A DNA stretch of 64,000 nucleotides from NCBI RefSeq assembly GCF_024347495.1, contig NZ_AP025491.1, forward strand, positions 1,054,001-1,118,000. The letters run 5' to 3'. The notes beneath the pieces are model-generated. The model was not told where the DNA came from and made no database searches. It saw only the letters and a program-made list of their open reading frames with translations. The first letter of the stretch is position 1. Every line of letters begins with the position of its first letter. Shown here in pieces: positions 15,524 to 25,077 of the stretch. A program made the translations under genes and the position numbers. The DNA is from Vibrio gallaecicus (GTDB lineage Bacteria > Pseudomonadota > Gammaproteobacteria > Enterobacterales > Vibrionaceae).

Positions 15524-15597
15524 TAATATAAAAAAAGCGCATTCAATGCTTCACAAAGGAATTAGAATAACCTCCGTTCTGGCATCAAATGCGCTTT
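15524..15597 (-). terminator. Terminator of the AraC-type gene
   Basis: AAAGCGCATTCAATGC at 15534 pairs with GCATCAAATGCGCTTT ending at 15597 (14 of 16 positions). The minus strand then runs into TTTTTTTATATT. The loop is long (about 30 nt) and itself contains AGGAA and CCTCC. The rest of 15442-15736 shows nothing else recognisable. Confidence 0.65.
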
Positions 15598-15736
15598 CCA
15601 CAGAAAAGCATGACTAGTACTTCCCTATAGGGGGCTTAAGTATCCTATGATAGTACATCAAGAAAAAGAGTAGATTGCATATTATAAATTTCCCCTTTTT
15701 GTTTCCCAGCTAGACACTATAACTTCTAGTTAACGA

Positions 15737-16621
15737 CTAAATTGCTCTTGGAGTAGCGTTAAAGTGACGTTTAAATTCTCTGCTAAATTGAGAAGGACTC
15801 GAATAGCCAACTCTTCTTGCTGCATCACTTATTCTCATGCCTTCTATCTGAATGAGATCTTTTGCCTTGTTTAATCGAACTTTTTTCAGATACTGCAAAG
15901 GGGATTCAAAGGTCACATTTCTAAACGCATTATGGAAAGCTGACACACTCATATTCGCTTCTTCAGCCAATGATTGAACAGTGATTGTTTGATCGTATTC
16001 CTCATGAACTTTAGATAGCGCTTTAGCCACTCTTGCGTAATGCCCATCTTGATGAGCCAGATCAAATAGAACGCGTCCTTCAGCTCCAGTTAATGCTCTA
16101 TAAACAATTTCATCAATTAAAGCATCACCTAAGATATTGGCTTCTATTTCACAATGAAGTGTTTTCATTAAGCGAGTGCAGCTATCTAACATTAGCGCTT
16201 CCATTTCTGTCGATTCAAGACCACTACTGCCCGCTTTATGTTTATTGCAGTAACTTTCTAAAAAGCCTTGTTCCTCTAGTTGCTTAACGAGTTTATGCAG
16301 CCGTTTGGGATCAATCGTAATCGATAAACCCAATAAAGGTTCTCCATCAATTGGCATGGCTTCACACTCTAATGGCATAGGGACACCAACGACCAAGTAA
16401 TCTCCCGCGGCATAAGTGACTGGACGATCACCGATGTAGATATTTTTGCGCCCTTGAGCAAGTAAGATGATCCCCGATTCATAAGTAAAAGGCTGCCGAC
16501 CGTTACCATTACTGCTTCTATAAAGCCAAACACCGTCTATTTCAGTTTCTTTGATCCCTTCAAGATCATTCCAACCTTTTTTATCTACATAAGACTGCAT
16601 CAAGTTCGCGAGAGTTTGCAT
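15737..16621 (-). CDS. yqhC: AraC-family regulator, YqhC-like
   Basis: The protein has an AraC_N-type ligand domain (about residues 15-180, PFTYESGIILLAQGRKNIYIGD...YLVVGVPMPLECE) and a C-terminal double helix-turn-helix (about 190-290), ending DAARRVGYSSPSQFSREFKRHFNATP. It is divergent from the YqhD-type gene, the arrangement of E. coli yqhC-yqhD, where YqhC activates yqhD in response to aldehydes. By analogy it should activate 16806-17954. An upstream TTG at 16639 would add six residues; ATG at 16621 is preferred. The symbol rests on domain type plus neighbour. Confidence 0.8.
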   Translation of the reverse strand: MQTLANLMQSYVDKKGWNDLEGIKETEIDGVWLYRSSNGNGRQPFTYESGIILLAQGRKNIYIGDRPVTYAAGDYLVVGVPMPLECEAMPIDGEPLLGLSITIDPKRLHKLVKQLEEQGFLESYCNKHKAGSSGLESTEMEALMLDSCTRLMKTLHCEIEANILGDALIDEIVYRALTGAEGRVLFDLAHQDGHYARVAKALSKVHEEYDQTITVQSLAEEANMSVSAFHNAFRNVTFESPLQYLKKVRLNKAKDLIQIEGMRISDAARRVGYSSPSQFSREFKRHFNATPRAI

Positions 16622-16805
16622 AAATAGAGCCTGTTCCAACCAATTTTAATCTCTGAAGAATAACAACAATGTAGAAATAGGCAATTATTTTGGAGAAATC
16701 ACTCTTTAACCACGATAAGAACAGTACTAATATGCAAATATACAAACAAAACAATAATCAAATGCGCTGATTTAAGGCATGTTGAACTTACACAAGGAAT
16801 TAGCA

Positions 16806-17954
16806 ATGCAATTCACATACGTCAACCCTACAGTTATCCACTTTGGACAAGGTCAAATCCAAAGTATCAGCAATTCAGTTGAATCATCTCAAAAGGTTTT
16901 AGTGATCTATGGTGGCGGTTCAATTAAAAACAATGGTGTTTATGACCAAGTAACTGAAGCACTTAAAAATCACTCTTGGGTAGAATTCTCAGGTGTTGAA
17001 GCGAATCCAACAAAGGAAACCCTAGATAAAGCGGTTGCGATTGTTAAAGAGCAAGACATTGATTTCATCATCGCAGTTGGTGGTGGTTCAGTTATTGATG
17101 GTTCTAAGTATGTTGCTGCTGCAGCGAAATACGATGGTGACGGCTGGGATATCCTGCAAGGTAAACACCAAATCACTGAAGCAACACCAATTGGCGCAAT
17201 TTTAACGCTTCCAGCAACAGGTTCTGAGTCGAATATGGGTGCGGTGATTACTCGAAAAAAAACTCAAGAAAAACTTCCGTTCATGCACCCTGCTGTTCAG
17301 CCTAAGTTCGCTGTAATGGACCCGGATGTAATGAAATCTCTGCCAGAACGTCAGCTAGTAAATGGTCTTGTTGATGCATGGGTTCACGTATGTGAGCAGT
17401 ACATCACCATGCCAACTAATGCTATGGTTCAAGAAGGTTACGCTGAAACGCTTCTGAAAAACCTGCTTGTTCTTGGTAAGCAATATGATGAACGCGACAA
17501 TGATGAATGGCGTGCGAACCTAATGTGGACAGCAAACCAAGCTCTGAACGGTTTAATTGGTACTGGCGTTCCTCAAGATTGGGCAACGCACATGATTGGT
17601 CATGAATTCACTGCGCTTTGGCATGTAGACCACGCTCGTTCGTTAGCGATTGTTCAACCATCTTTACTTCGTAACCAAATCGAAGTGAAACGTGGCAAGC
17701 TAGAGCAAATGGGTAAGAATGTATTCTGTTTAGAAGCAGGCTCTGATTTGGCTGAACGCACGATCAGCGCTATTGAAGATTTTTACCATAGCTTAGATGT
17801 TGCAACAGAGTTTTCAGATTACGAGGCAGACAAGCCTACGGCTATTGATCGCATTATTTCTCAACTTGAGTCACACGGTTTTGTTCAACTCGGTGAAAAC
17901 CAAGCAATTACTATTGAAAAAACACGTGAGATTCTAGAGTCTGCGGTTCAATAA
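16806..17954 (+). CDS. yqhD: Iron-dependent alcohol dehydrogenase / aldehyde reductase, YqhD-like
   Basis: The 382-residue group III dehydrogenase opens FTYVNPTVIHFGQGQI. It has the GGGSVIDGSKYVAAAA cofactor loop and the family metal ligands in VDAWVHVCEQ (Asp and His) and GHEFTALWHVDHARSLA (two His). The segment QALNGLIGTGVPQDWATHMIGHE closely follows E. coli YqhD, which reduces short-chain aldehydes with NADPH in the cytoplasm. ATG at 16806 has AAGGAATT upstream; the frame is open nine codons earlier without such a site. Confidence 0.92.
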   Translation: MQFTYVNPTVIHFGQGQIQSISNSVESSQKVLVIYGGGSIKNNGVYDQVTEALKNHSWVEFSGVEANPTKETLDKAVAIVKEQDIDFIIAVGGGSVIDGSKYVAAAAKYDGDGWDILQGKHQITEATPIGAILTLPATGSESNMGAVITRKKTQEKLPFMHPAVQPKFAVMDPDVMKSLPERQLVNGLVDAWVHVCEQYITMPTNAMVQEGYAETLLKNLLVLGKQYDERDNDEWRANLMWTANQALNGLIGTGVPQDWATHMIGHEFTALWHVDHARSLAIVQPSLLRNQIEVKRGKLEQMGKNVFCLEAGSDLAERTISAIEDFYHSLDVATEFSDYEADKPTAIDRIISQLESHGFVQLGENQAITIEKTREILESAVQ

Positions 17955-18003
17955 TTAATTAGTAAAAGATGTTAAGTTGATGACTTAAGATCGATTGTAT
18001 ATA

Positions 18004-18034
18004 AAATCAGCGGTATTTTTACCGCTGATTTTTC
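18004..18034 (+). terminator. Terminator after the YqhD-type gene
   Basis: AAATCAGCGGTA and TACCGCTGATTT form a 12 bp perfect stem with a four-base loop, followed by TTTCG. Its presence shows that the next gene cannot start at the upstream open-frame codon at 17995. Confidence 0.85.
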
Positions 18035-18105
18035 GTTTAAGCACAAAGCTTTACTTATCACCCATAAGCCAAGATTTTTATGTGCAATCGCATTTCTATC
18101 TTGTT

Positions 18106-18876
18106 ATGGTGAACCATACCGCAGATATGTATGAAAAGAATTTGAACAGTCACCAACAAATGGTTGAGTTTAACGCACTTAACAAATGGTATGGCGATTT
18201 CCATGCCCTTAAGAATATTGATTTAAGTATCCAACAAGGTGAAATTGTTGTGATTTGTGGACCTTCTGGTTCGGGTAAATCCACACTTATTCGCTGTATC
18301 AACCAACTAGAGCCCTTTGAGTCAGGTGAATTAACCGTTAGGCAGCAATCTTTGCCTTGCCAGTTCAATACACCAGGAAAAGTAGGAATGGTATTCCAGC
18401 ATTTCCATTTATTCCCACACTTAACCGTGCTTGAAAACCTCACTTTATCCCCTATTCGAACTTTAAAAATGAATAAGTCAGACGCCGAATCTCTGGCAAT
18501 GCATTATTTAGAACGAGTACACATAGCTGAACAAGCTCATAAATACCCTGTTCAATTATCGGGAGGGCAGCAGCAGCGCGTGGCTATTGCACGTTCACTT
18601 TGTATGAAACCCGAACTGTTATTATTTGATGAACCAACATCAGCACTCGACCCTGAAATGATTAATGAAGTCCTCGATGTAATGGTCGAACTTGCAAGTG
18701 AAGGGATCACTATGGTGTGTGTGACACACGAGATGGGGTTTGCTAAACAAGTAGCTGACCGAGTCATCTTTATGGATGAAGGGCAAATTGTAGAATCGAA
18801 CACACCTCAAGCTTTGTTCGAGAACCCTCAGCATATACGTACTCAAACTTTCCTAAATCAAATTCTCACTTACTGA
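18106..18876 (+). CDS. Polar amino-acid ABC transporter, ATPase subunit
   Basis: GlnQ/HisP-type ATPase with Walker [11 protein letters not shown]-loop [12 protein letters not shown], signature [15 protein letters not shown], Walker [13 protein letters not shown] and the His switch VTHEMGF. Conserved homology begins at FNALNKWYG. The start is uncertain (18106, 18127 or 18160); none has a clear ribosome-binding site. The stop overlaps the permease ATG by one base, so the two are translationally coupled. It is the first gene of a four-gene transport operon. Confidence 0.88.
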   Translation: MVNHTADMYEKNLNSHQQMVEFNALNKWYGDFHALKNIDLSIQQGEIVVICGPSGSGKSTLIRCINQLEPFESGELTVRQQSLPCQFNTPGKVGMVFQHFHLFPHLTVLENLTLSPIRTLKMNKSDAESLAMHYLERVHIAEQAHKYPVQLSGGQQQRVAIARSLCMKPELLLFDEPTSALDPEMINEVLDVMVELASEGITMVCVTHEMGFAKQVADRVIFMDEGQIVESNTPQALFENPQHIRTQTFLNQILTY

Positions 18877-19673
18877 TGATCATACGAATTTTTAAACCCG
18901 TGATTTCAGCTCTTTTTCAGATTAGCCTGCTAGCTTTCGCAATTGGGTGGATTTTAGATTCTGGTGCACAATCTATGGGCTATAGCTGGCAATGGGATCG
19001 TGTGCCCGATTACATTGCCTTCTATGAAGATGGTGAATGGTGGCCTGCCGAGCTGATTGAAGGTTTGCTTGTCACCATTAAGATTTCTTTACTATCCTTA
19101 ATCGCGACTCTATTCATTGGCTTAGTAACGGCATTACTTCGAAATTCTGATTCGATCGTCGGTCGGACGATTGCCACCAGTTATGTAGAGCTAATTAGAA
19201 ACACACCGCTCCTAGTACAAATTTATTTGCTCTATTTTGTGTTTGGTCCTGTGATTGGATTAGACCGATTCAGTACTGCAGTACTGGCGCTGGCATTGTT
19301 TCAAGGTGCTTACACAGCTGAAATATTCCGTTCTGGTTTGAATGGTATTGCTAAAGGGCAATTTGAAGCAGCTCAATCGTTAGGGCTATCGAAAGCTTTT
19401 ACTTACTGGGATGTTATTTTACCTCAAGTGGTTCAACGAACACTGCCACCACTGACCAACGAAGTCATATCATTAATAAAGAATTCCTCTATTGTGAGTG
19501 TCATGGCGATATTCGACCTAACAACAGAGGCCAGAAACATTGTTTCTGAAACTGCGATGCCATTTGAGATTTGGTTCTCAGTTGCCATCATTTACTTAGC
19601 GCTTACACTTTCACTTTCTGCCGTTTCCGCTTGGCTTGAGCATAAGCTCGGAGCCAACTGGCGAACTCAATAA
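18876..19673 (+). CDS. Polar amino-acid ABC transporter, permease
   Basis: The 265-residue HisM/GlnP-type permease has five or so membrane helices. After the first helix comes a periplasmic insert (GAQSMGYSWQWDRVPDYIAFYEDGEWW). The EAA loop reads GQFEAAQSLGLSKAFTYWDVILPQ and the family motif ELIRNTPLLVQIYLLYF is present. It probably pairs with the second permease at 20605 as a heterodimer in the inner membrane. Confidence 0.9.
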   Translation: MIIRIFKPVISALFQISLLAFAIGWILDSGAQSMGYSWQWDRVPDYIAFYEDGEWWPAELIEGLLVTIKISLLSLIATLFIGLVTALLRNSDSIVGRTIATSYVELIRNTPLLVQIYLLYFVFGPVIGLDRFSTAVLALALFQGAYTAEIFRSGLNGIAKGQFEAAQSLGLSKAFTYWDVILPQVVQRTLPPLTNEVISLIKNSSIVSVMAIFDLTTEARNIVSETAMPFEIWFSVAIIYLALTLSLSAVSAWLEHKLGANWRTQ

Positions 19674-19685
19674 GGATTTATCAGC

Positions 19686-20495
19686 ATGAAGCTATTTAAA
19701 ACCGCAATCACTGCCCTACTGACGCTAGCCGTTAGCTTGCCGGCACTTGCTGCATCAACACCGAATTTAGATAAGATCAACGACCGGGGCACTCTACGTG
19801 TAGGAATGTCGACTTTCGTTCCTTGGGCCATGCGCAATAAACAAGGCGATCTGGTTGGTTTTGAAATTGATGTGGCAAAGCAACTGGCGAAAGATTCTGG
19901 ATGGAAAGTAGAATTTGTTCCAACCGCGTGGGATGGCATTATCCCTTCTCTACTTTCTAAGAAGTTCGATGTGATCATCGGCGGTATGTCGATTACTGAA
20001 GCTCGCGCGAAAAGCGTGTTATTTACCGCGCCTTACTCTCACTCAGGCGTTCAACTAGCCGCAAACAAAGAATTAGCAGAAGGTTTTACTCAGATTGATG
20101 ATTTTAACTCTCGCCGCGTGAAAATTGCTGCTCGCCGTGGGGCATTCACAGTGCAAGTTGCACGTGAGACCTTCCCTAAAGCGAAAGTTCTACAATTCGA
20201 TGACGATGCTCAAGCTTTCCAAGAAGTGTTAAACGGCAATGCCCATGCGGTTATCGCCTCTAGCCCAAAGCCTGAACATGAAAGTATTAAAAATTCAGAC
20301 ACTCTCTTTATTCCTTTTACAGAACGGTTATCTAAAGGCAATGAAGCTTTTGCTGTACGTTTAGGTGAAACGGATAAAGCAGAGTTCTTTGACCAGTGGA
20401 TTCAAAAGCGTACTGAAGATGGTTGGTTACAAGAGCGCTATGAATATTGGTTCGCCACATTAGATTGGCAAGATCAGATAGCTCAAGGTCAGTAA
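19686..20495 (+). CDS. Periplasmic amino-acid-binding protein (family 3)
   Basis: The 269-residue protein has a signal peptide (hydrophobic 5-20, cleavage near ALAAS) and the SBP_bac_3 fold, with GTLRVGMSTFVPWAMRNKQGDLVGFEIDVAKQLA at the N-lobe, DVIIGGMSITEARA and a C-terminal DGWLQERYEYWF. It delivers the amino acid to the permeases on either side. The gene sits between the two permease genes, 12 nt after the first. Ligand not determinable. Confidence 0.9.
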   Translation: MKLFKTAITALLTLAVSLPALAASTPNLDKINDRGTLRVGMSTFVPWAMRNKQGDLVGFEIDVAKQLAKDSGWKVEFVPTAWDGIIPSLLSKKFDVIIGGMSITEARAKSVLFTAPYSHSGVQLAANKELAEGFTQIDDFNSRRVKIAARRGAFTVQVARETFPKAKVLQFDDDAQAFQEVLNGNAHAVIASSPKPEHESIKNSDTLFIPFTERLSKGNEAFAVRLGETDKAEFFDQWIQKRTEDGWLQERYEYWFATLDWQDQIAQGQ

Positions 20496-20604
20496 GCACG
20501 CTATCTATTATCATCTAACCGTTAGGAGACTCTTATCTGTTAGGTGATTATTACCTGTTAATTTAACAAAAATCAGCTAAACCAACCCAGCCAATAGGTC
20601 CTTT

Positions 20605-21531
20605 GTGAGCAGTACTAGCAACGCATATTCAGTTAAACCCAATACGAATAACAAGCCTTGGTTTCGTCGTCTTAATTTGCTCGATGGAATACTGCTTGCC
20701 GTGCTCGCTGTATTCTCAATTTGGTTATATTACCGTTCCTCCATTGGTATTAATTACCAATGGCGATGGAATGAGGCCTTCTCACTTATTTTCATTCCGC
20801 CTTCCAGCGGTAACGTTCCTTACTTTTTTCAAGGTTTGATCGCCACATTGCGATTAAGCCTATGGAGCATGGCATTAGCCTTATCATTTGGCACCGTATT
20901 AGGCGTCGCTCGCCATTCAAAAATTGCATTCTTCCGAACCCCTGCGCTTTTATTTATTCAATTAGTGCGCAATATCCCACCTTTGGTATTCGTATTCATT
21001 TTTTACTTCTTCGTCTCTAATCAACTCATCCCGTTATTAGACTTAGAAGAATTGTTAAGAGAGCACAATGGCGATATCAATCAGGTACAAGCTTTCTTAT
21101 TTGGTCCAGCTAATTTGTGGGAAAATTTAGCCTCAGGTGTCATTTGTATTGGATTACTGTCTTCTGCTTACATTGCTGAAGTTATTCGTGCGGGCTTAGA
21201 AAGCGTGCCTAAAGGACAATGGGAAGCCGCAGATTCGCTTGGGCTTTCTGCCTTCGCTAAATACCGCTTTGTTATTGGGCCACAAGTATTGACTGCCATC
21301 ACCCCACCTTTGGCCGGGCAGGCTATTTCTTTAGTAAAAGATACCTCGATTGTCTCGCTAATTTCTATTCAGGAAATGACGTTTGTCGGTACTGAAATGG
21401 CTAACTCATCCGGTCTTATTTTTGAAATTTGGCTGATTGTTGGCGCCGTTTACTTTTCACTTTGCTTTATGCTGTCTCAATTATTCAAATCCATAGAGAA
21501 ACGTTCGAGTATTTATTTGAATCTTCAATAG
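20605..21531 (+). CDS. Polar amino-acid ABC transporter, second permease
   Basis: The 308-residue HisM-family permease has the same motifs as the first: FIQLVRNIPPLVFVFIFYFF, then the EAA loop GQWEAADSLGLSAFAKYRFVIGPQ. The first periplasmic part (SIGINYQWRWNEAFSLIFIPPS) parallels that of the partner permease. GTG start with AGG upstream. It closes the four-gene transporter set. Confidence 0.9.
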   Translation: MSSTSNAYSVKPNTNNKPWFRRLNLLDGILLAVLAVFSIWLYYRSSIGINYQWRWNEAFSLIFIPPSSGNVPYFFQGLIATLRLSLWSMALALSFGTVLGVARHSKIAFFRTPALLFIQLVRNIPPLVFVFIFYFFVSNQLIPLLDLEELLREHNGDINQVQAFLFGPANLWENLASGVICIGLLSSAYIAEVIRAGLESVPKGQWEAADSLGLSAFAKYRFVIGPQVLTAITPPLAGQAISLVKDTSIVSLISIQEMTFVGTEMANSSGLIFEIWLIVGAVYFSLCFMLSQLFKSIEKRSSIYLNLQ

Positions 21532-21681
21532 TCTGGAAATGAAAATCCACAATCTAATATATTCTGTAAGCTATACATTTGGTTACGTTGCTCACAGCAA
21601 TTACATTGATAGTAAAGGATTCGCACGTTTAACTCGTTTGAAACCTATACTTTGATCATTCAATTCATACATGAGTTATCT

Positions 21682-22626
21682 ATGGATCAACATAAAGAAA
21701 AAGCTTACCACGCCGTTGTTGGCGCTTTGGTCGGGGATGTCGCTTCTATGGGGTTACATTGGCTCTATGACCAACAACAGATAATCAAAGTAGCTGGCAA
21801 GCACCCCGAATTTCATGCACCAGACAGGTTCGACTATCAAGACAAAGGCTACTTTGCCCACTCCGGAAAATCAGTTGGGGATCATTCTCAATATGGCGCG
21901 CAAGTTTTAGCAATGGTCGATGCGCTGACTTGTGCAAAAGCGTACTCCGAGAAATGCTATATCGAACACTTTAGAGAGTGGTTCGATTTTGGTGGGTACT
22001 GGGTCGGTTACATAGATAAACCAACAAAAATAACCTTACAAAACATCCACCAGCAGGAAGCTAACGGGTTACCTGTCACGCGATGTGGCGCTGACGACAC
22101 TCAGTTACCGGCTATTTCCAAGCTCATTCCCTTAATCGCCTGTTTTCACACCTCTAACGAGCTGCCAGCTATGGTAGAAAGCGCAGTAAGAGTAACGAAT
22201 AACAATGATAAAGCGGTTGAGTGGGCTCATGCACTTACCTTACTTCTGCAAGCTGCTATTCAAGGACACACACCAATGCAGTGTGTCGAAATGGTCAGAC
22301 AAACTTGTAGTTCATTCATACACGAACAAGTGAACTTAGCTCTAGCTGAACCTGAACTATCAATAACCGAAGCTGCTCAGAAATTTGGATTGCATTGTGA
22401 TTTAGCCGCCGCATTTCCTGTGATTATTCGTATTGTGGCAACGGCAAAAAGCTACGAACAAGGGATTCGAGACAACATTCTATGTGGAGGTGATAATTGC
22501 GGGCGTTCTATCATTATTGGGGCTGTACTTGCTGCAGGATACTTTGATGAAGAAGGTTCTATTCCTTGTGAATGGCTTGCCCAACTAAACCTGAATGGCA
22601 AGGTACTCGCCTTACCCATCCAATAA
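21682..22626 (+). CDS. ADP-ribosylglycohydrolase-family protein
   Basis: The 314-residue protein opens AYHAVVGALVGDVASMGLHWLYD and closes CGGDNCGRSIIIGAVLAAGYFD, the two metal-binding ends of the DraG/ARH (crystallin J1) fold. The typical di-Mg aspartates are present in GGDN. Family members remove ADP-ribose from proteins or small molecules; some act on other ligands. ATG at 21682 has GAG six bases upstream. It lies 150 bp after an amino-acid transporter and could belong to the same transcript. Substrate unknown. Confidence 0.85.
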   Translation: MDQHKEKAYHAVVGALVGDVASMGLHWLYDQQQIIKVAGKHPEFHAPDRFDYQDKGYFAHSGKSVGDHSQYGAQVLAMVDALTCAKAYSEKCYIEHFREWFDFGGYWVGYIDKPTKITLQNIHQQEANGLPVTRCGADDTQLPAISKLIPLIACFHTSNELPAMVESAVRVTNNNDKAVEWAHALTLLLQAAIQGHTPMQCVEMVRQTCSSFIHEQVNLALAEPELSITEAAQKFGLHCDLAAAFPVIIRIVATAKSYEQGIRDNILCGGDNCGRSIIIGAVLAAGYFDEEGSIPCEWLAQLNLNGKVLALPIQ

Positions 22627-22657
22627 GATACCCCTTCAATAAAATATCGCTTCCAGT

Positions 22658-22689
22658 AAAAAGCGCTGTGATAATACAGCGCTTTTTTT
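22658..22689 (+). terminator. Terminator after the ADP-ribosylglycohydrolase-family gene
   Basis: AAAAGCGCTGT and ACAGCGCTTTT form an 11 bp stem with a six-base loop and a run of T's. It is A-rich on the left, so it can also act on transcripts from the opposite gene. Confidence 0.9.
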
Positions 22690-22743
22690 CAAGACTTTAA
22701 GCAGCCCACTTTTCTAATCAAACAAATTGAAAAACAGTCCGAA

Positions 22744-24036
22744 TTATTTAGGCAAATTGTCTAATGCATTTGCCATAGTGATCAATCGGTCTAGAATACG
22801 CTCGCCATCCACACCAATACCATTATGTTCATATTCATTGGTAATCCACGCCTTAGCCATTGGTATGTTAGACAGCGTCTCACGCGTATAATCAAGCTCA
22901 ACATACATATCGTCAGCGTATGCGGCACACGCTACTGGCACAGTGTTTTGGCTCAATACGTTTGCATCATAGACATCACACCAATCTTGCTTCTCAGCCA
23001 ATAGGTTTGCAGCTTCACGAAGAGGTTTCAATGTTGCTAGTTGCTCGAACATCCATGGGTAAACCATTTCCCCGGTAAACCAAAACTCACTGCCCGTTTG
23101 GTAGTTATATTGCGGGTACTGCTGACGAACGCGATGTGCAGACCAATTTGATGCAAAGCCCTGGCAGTAAATCGATTCATGCAAAATGGCATAAATTGGA
23201 TTCGTTAAATATCCCTGCTCTTGCTGCATTTGATTTAAAAAGCTATAGCTCAGTTGTCTTTCGCCATTCACATCAATAAACGCACTTTCTAATGTGAAGT
23301 AAAGCGGCATATTAGCCCCACCACGCCCTAAGTTAATACCAATCAATTGGAACTGTTCAACGGTAAACTGCTGACCATTAGGCAGCCTTACATCGTTAAT
23401 TAGTAAGTAATCTGCAATTTCACGACACATCACTTGCGCTTCAGGGAACTGAGCAAAAAATGCATTGTTTTTGTCTGTCACACGTTTATAGGTTGCTTGG
23501 TACACATCATCGGCATGGCGAGAAATAGAAGGAATACCGCCAGTCACATAACAACGTAACAAGCTTTGAGGGAATAAAGATAAGTAAGACAATGTACAGA
23601 ACCCACCAAAGCTTTGCCCAAGCGTTGCCCATTGGTTCACACCTAGCTTTTCACGAATCGCTTCTGCGTCTCTTACAATGTTATCAGCTCTAAAGTGAGT
23701 CAAGTATTGCACTTGTTGCTCACAAGACAGATGTGCCAGAGATTCTTGATTCACTGGTGTGCTGTGGCCGGTGCCACGCTGATCCAATAGCAGCACTCGG
23801 TAGTCTTGCAATGCACGCTTTAACCAACCAGATTCACCACTAGCTCTTGGAGAAGGAAAACCAGGACCACCTTGAAAGTACACTAACCAAGGAAGATCTT
23901 GATTGTCTTTTGAGAGACTGACGAGTTCACGGGCAAAAACTTGAATGTGTTGCCCTTGCTGATCTTCATAGTTAAGAGGTAATTGAAAATTATGTTGGCG
24001 ATACAGTGTTGTTCCATCAATAAAGCTCGTTTGCAC
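22744..24036 (-). CDS. Alpha/beta hydrolase, prolyl aminopeptidase-like (peptidase S33)
   Basis: The 430-residue alpha/beta hydrolase has the oxyanion segment VYFQGGPGFPSPR, then LLLDQRGTGHST, the nucleophile elbow LGQSFGGF (Ser) and a C-terminal EYEHNGIGVDGERI that supplies the His. The GGGPG/DQRGTG pair is typical of proline iminopeptidases, though this is a longer member with an insertion between core and cap. It has no signal peptide and is therefore cytoplasmic; a role in releasing N-terminal residues from small peptides is likely. Confidence 0.88.
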   Translation of the reverse strand: MQTSFIDGTTLYRQHNFQLPLNYEDQQGQHIQVFARELVSLSKDNQDLPWLVYFQGGPGFPSPRASGESGWLKRALQDYRVLLLDQRGTGHSTPVNQESLAHLSCEQQVQYLTHFRADNIVRDAEAIREKLGVNQWATLGQSFGGFCTLSYLSLFPQSLLRCYVTGGIPSISRHADDVYQATYKRVTDKNNAFFAQFPEAQVMCREIADYLLINDVRLPNGQQFTVEQFQLIGINLGRGGANMPLYFTLESAFIDVNGERQLSYSFLNQMQQEQGYLTNPIYAILHESIYCQGFASNWSAHRVRQQYPQYNYQTGSEFWFTGEMVYPWMFEQLATLKPLREAANLLAEKQDWCDVYDANVLSQNTVPVACAAYADDMYVELDYTRETLSNIPMAKAWITNEYEHNGIGVDGERILDRLITMANALDNLPK

Positions 24037-24257
24037 CTGAATTTCCTTTTTATTTGTAAGATTACGACTAATTTATAAGGTTGCGACTTAAATTGAAGTG
24101 CGGAAAATCATCAAATGAATAATTGCCGATATGCACCTCAAACAACAAAATATTAACACTAATCCACGGGAGAAACCGCTCATTAATGTTAAGAAGATCT
24201 TTCATCTGCGTGGATAAGTCTTCATAGATAAGTCTGCTTAAAAAAGCTTCACCCATA

Positions 24258-24291
24258 AAAAAGCCCGCGATTAGGTTCGCGGGCTTTTTAA
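24258..24291. terminator. Bidirectional terminator
   Basis: AAAAAGCCCGCGA and TCGCGGGCTTTTT form a 13 bp perfect stem with a six-base loop, A-rich on one side and T-rich on the other. It mainly ends the S4-protein transcript on the minus strand. Confidence 0.9.
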
Positions 24292-24348
24292 TAATTAACT
24301 GACCGAGTTAGGTAGGCAGAATTGAACAGCTATACAGCCTTACCGTAA

Positions 24349-24909
24349 TTAGAAGAAGCTAATCGAATGGCGACCACTTTTTTGATCACGTTCTGCTTTT
24401 GGCTTGTCTTCTGTTTTCGCTTTCTTTGCCTGATTCGATTTACTCGCTTTATTTGATTTATTCGAATTGTTTGCAGACTTTTTCGGTTCTGCTTTGGCGC
24501 TTAGAGGGTGCGAACTGTTTTTCTTATTTTCTTTGCTCTGAGCATTTTTTTTATTTGCTGTTTTTGATTTAGCTGGCTTCTTCGCAGCTGGCACTTTTTC
24601 TGGTTTTGCTACCACTTCTTGTACAGGCTGATCACACACAACCACGTAATACTCTTGATTGAATTCAAAGAAGTCACCGTCGTACATTTTGCGGCGTTTA
24701 CGGGTTTCCAGTTCCCCATTAACGGCTACATAACCTTCAGAAATAATGTGCTTGGCTTCGCCGCCACCGCTCACAAGGTTAGCGATTTTAAAAACTTTAT
24801 ATAACTCAATAGGTTGAGAAGAAACATCTACACCCAGAGCTTCAATTTCAATTTCTTCGCCTTCTTCATCACCAACATAGTCAGCGTCTTCGTAATATTC
24901 TTGTTCCAT
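24349..24909 (-). CDS. S4-domain RNA-binding protein with disordered Lys-rich tail
   Basis: The 186-residue protein has an acidic N-terminus (DADYVGDEEGEEIEIEA), then an S4 domain at about residues 30-95 (IELYKVFKIANLVSGGGEAKHIISEGYVAVNGELETRKRRKMYDGDFFEF). The tail of about 80 residues is rich in Lys, Ser, Ala and Asn. The S4 part resembles YbcJ-type single-domain RNA-binding proteins; the tail probably adds nonspecific RNA affinity. ATG start. Confidence 0.85.
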   Translation of the reverse strand: MEQEYYEDADYVGDEEGEEIEIEALGVDVSSQPIELYKVFKIANLVSGGGEAKHIISEGYVAVNGELETRKRRKMYDGDFFEFNQEYYVVVCDQPVQEVVAKPEKVPAAKKPAKSKTANKKNAQSKENKKNSSHPLSAKAEPKKSANNSNKSNKASKSNQAKKAKTEDKPKAERDQKSGRHSISFF

Positions 24910-25077
24910 GTTGATTCTTACCTAAAACTAAATTCTAAACTGATTGCGCGCAGTGTAATGCCAAAAGGCATAAATAACCACGTTCTATTTAAAAACAATG
25001 ATGGCATGTAATTACGCTATTTATGTCTCTCTATGTAGACTACAGTTAATAGTAAAGTCAATATTACAAAGGATTGT

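Noticed and set aside
18059..18070. TCACCC near 18060 and again near 24249
   Set aside because: No GGGTGA partner at the right distance.
24068..24256. 62-codon open frame between the S33 peptidase and S4 genes
   Set aside because: No ribosome-binding site or family; runs up to a terminator stem.
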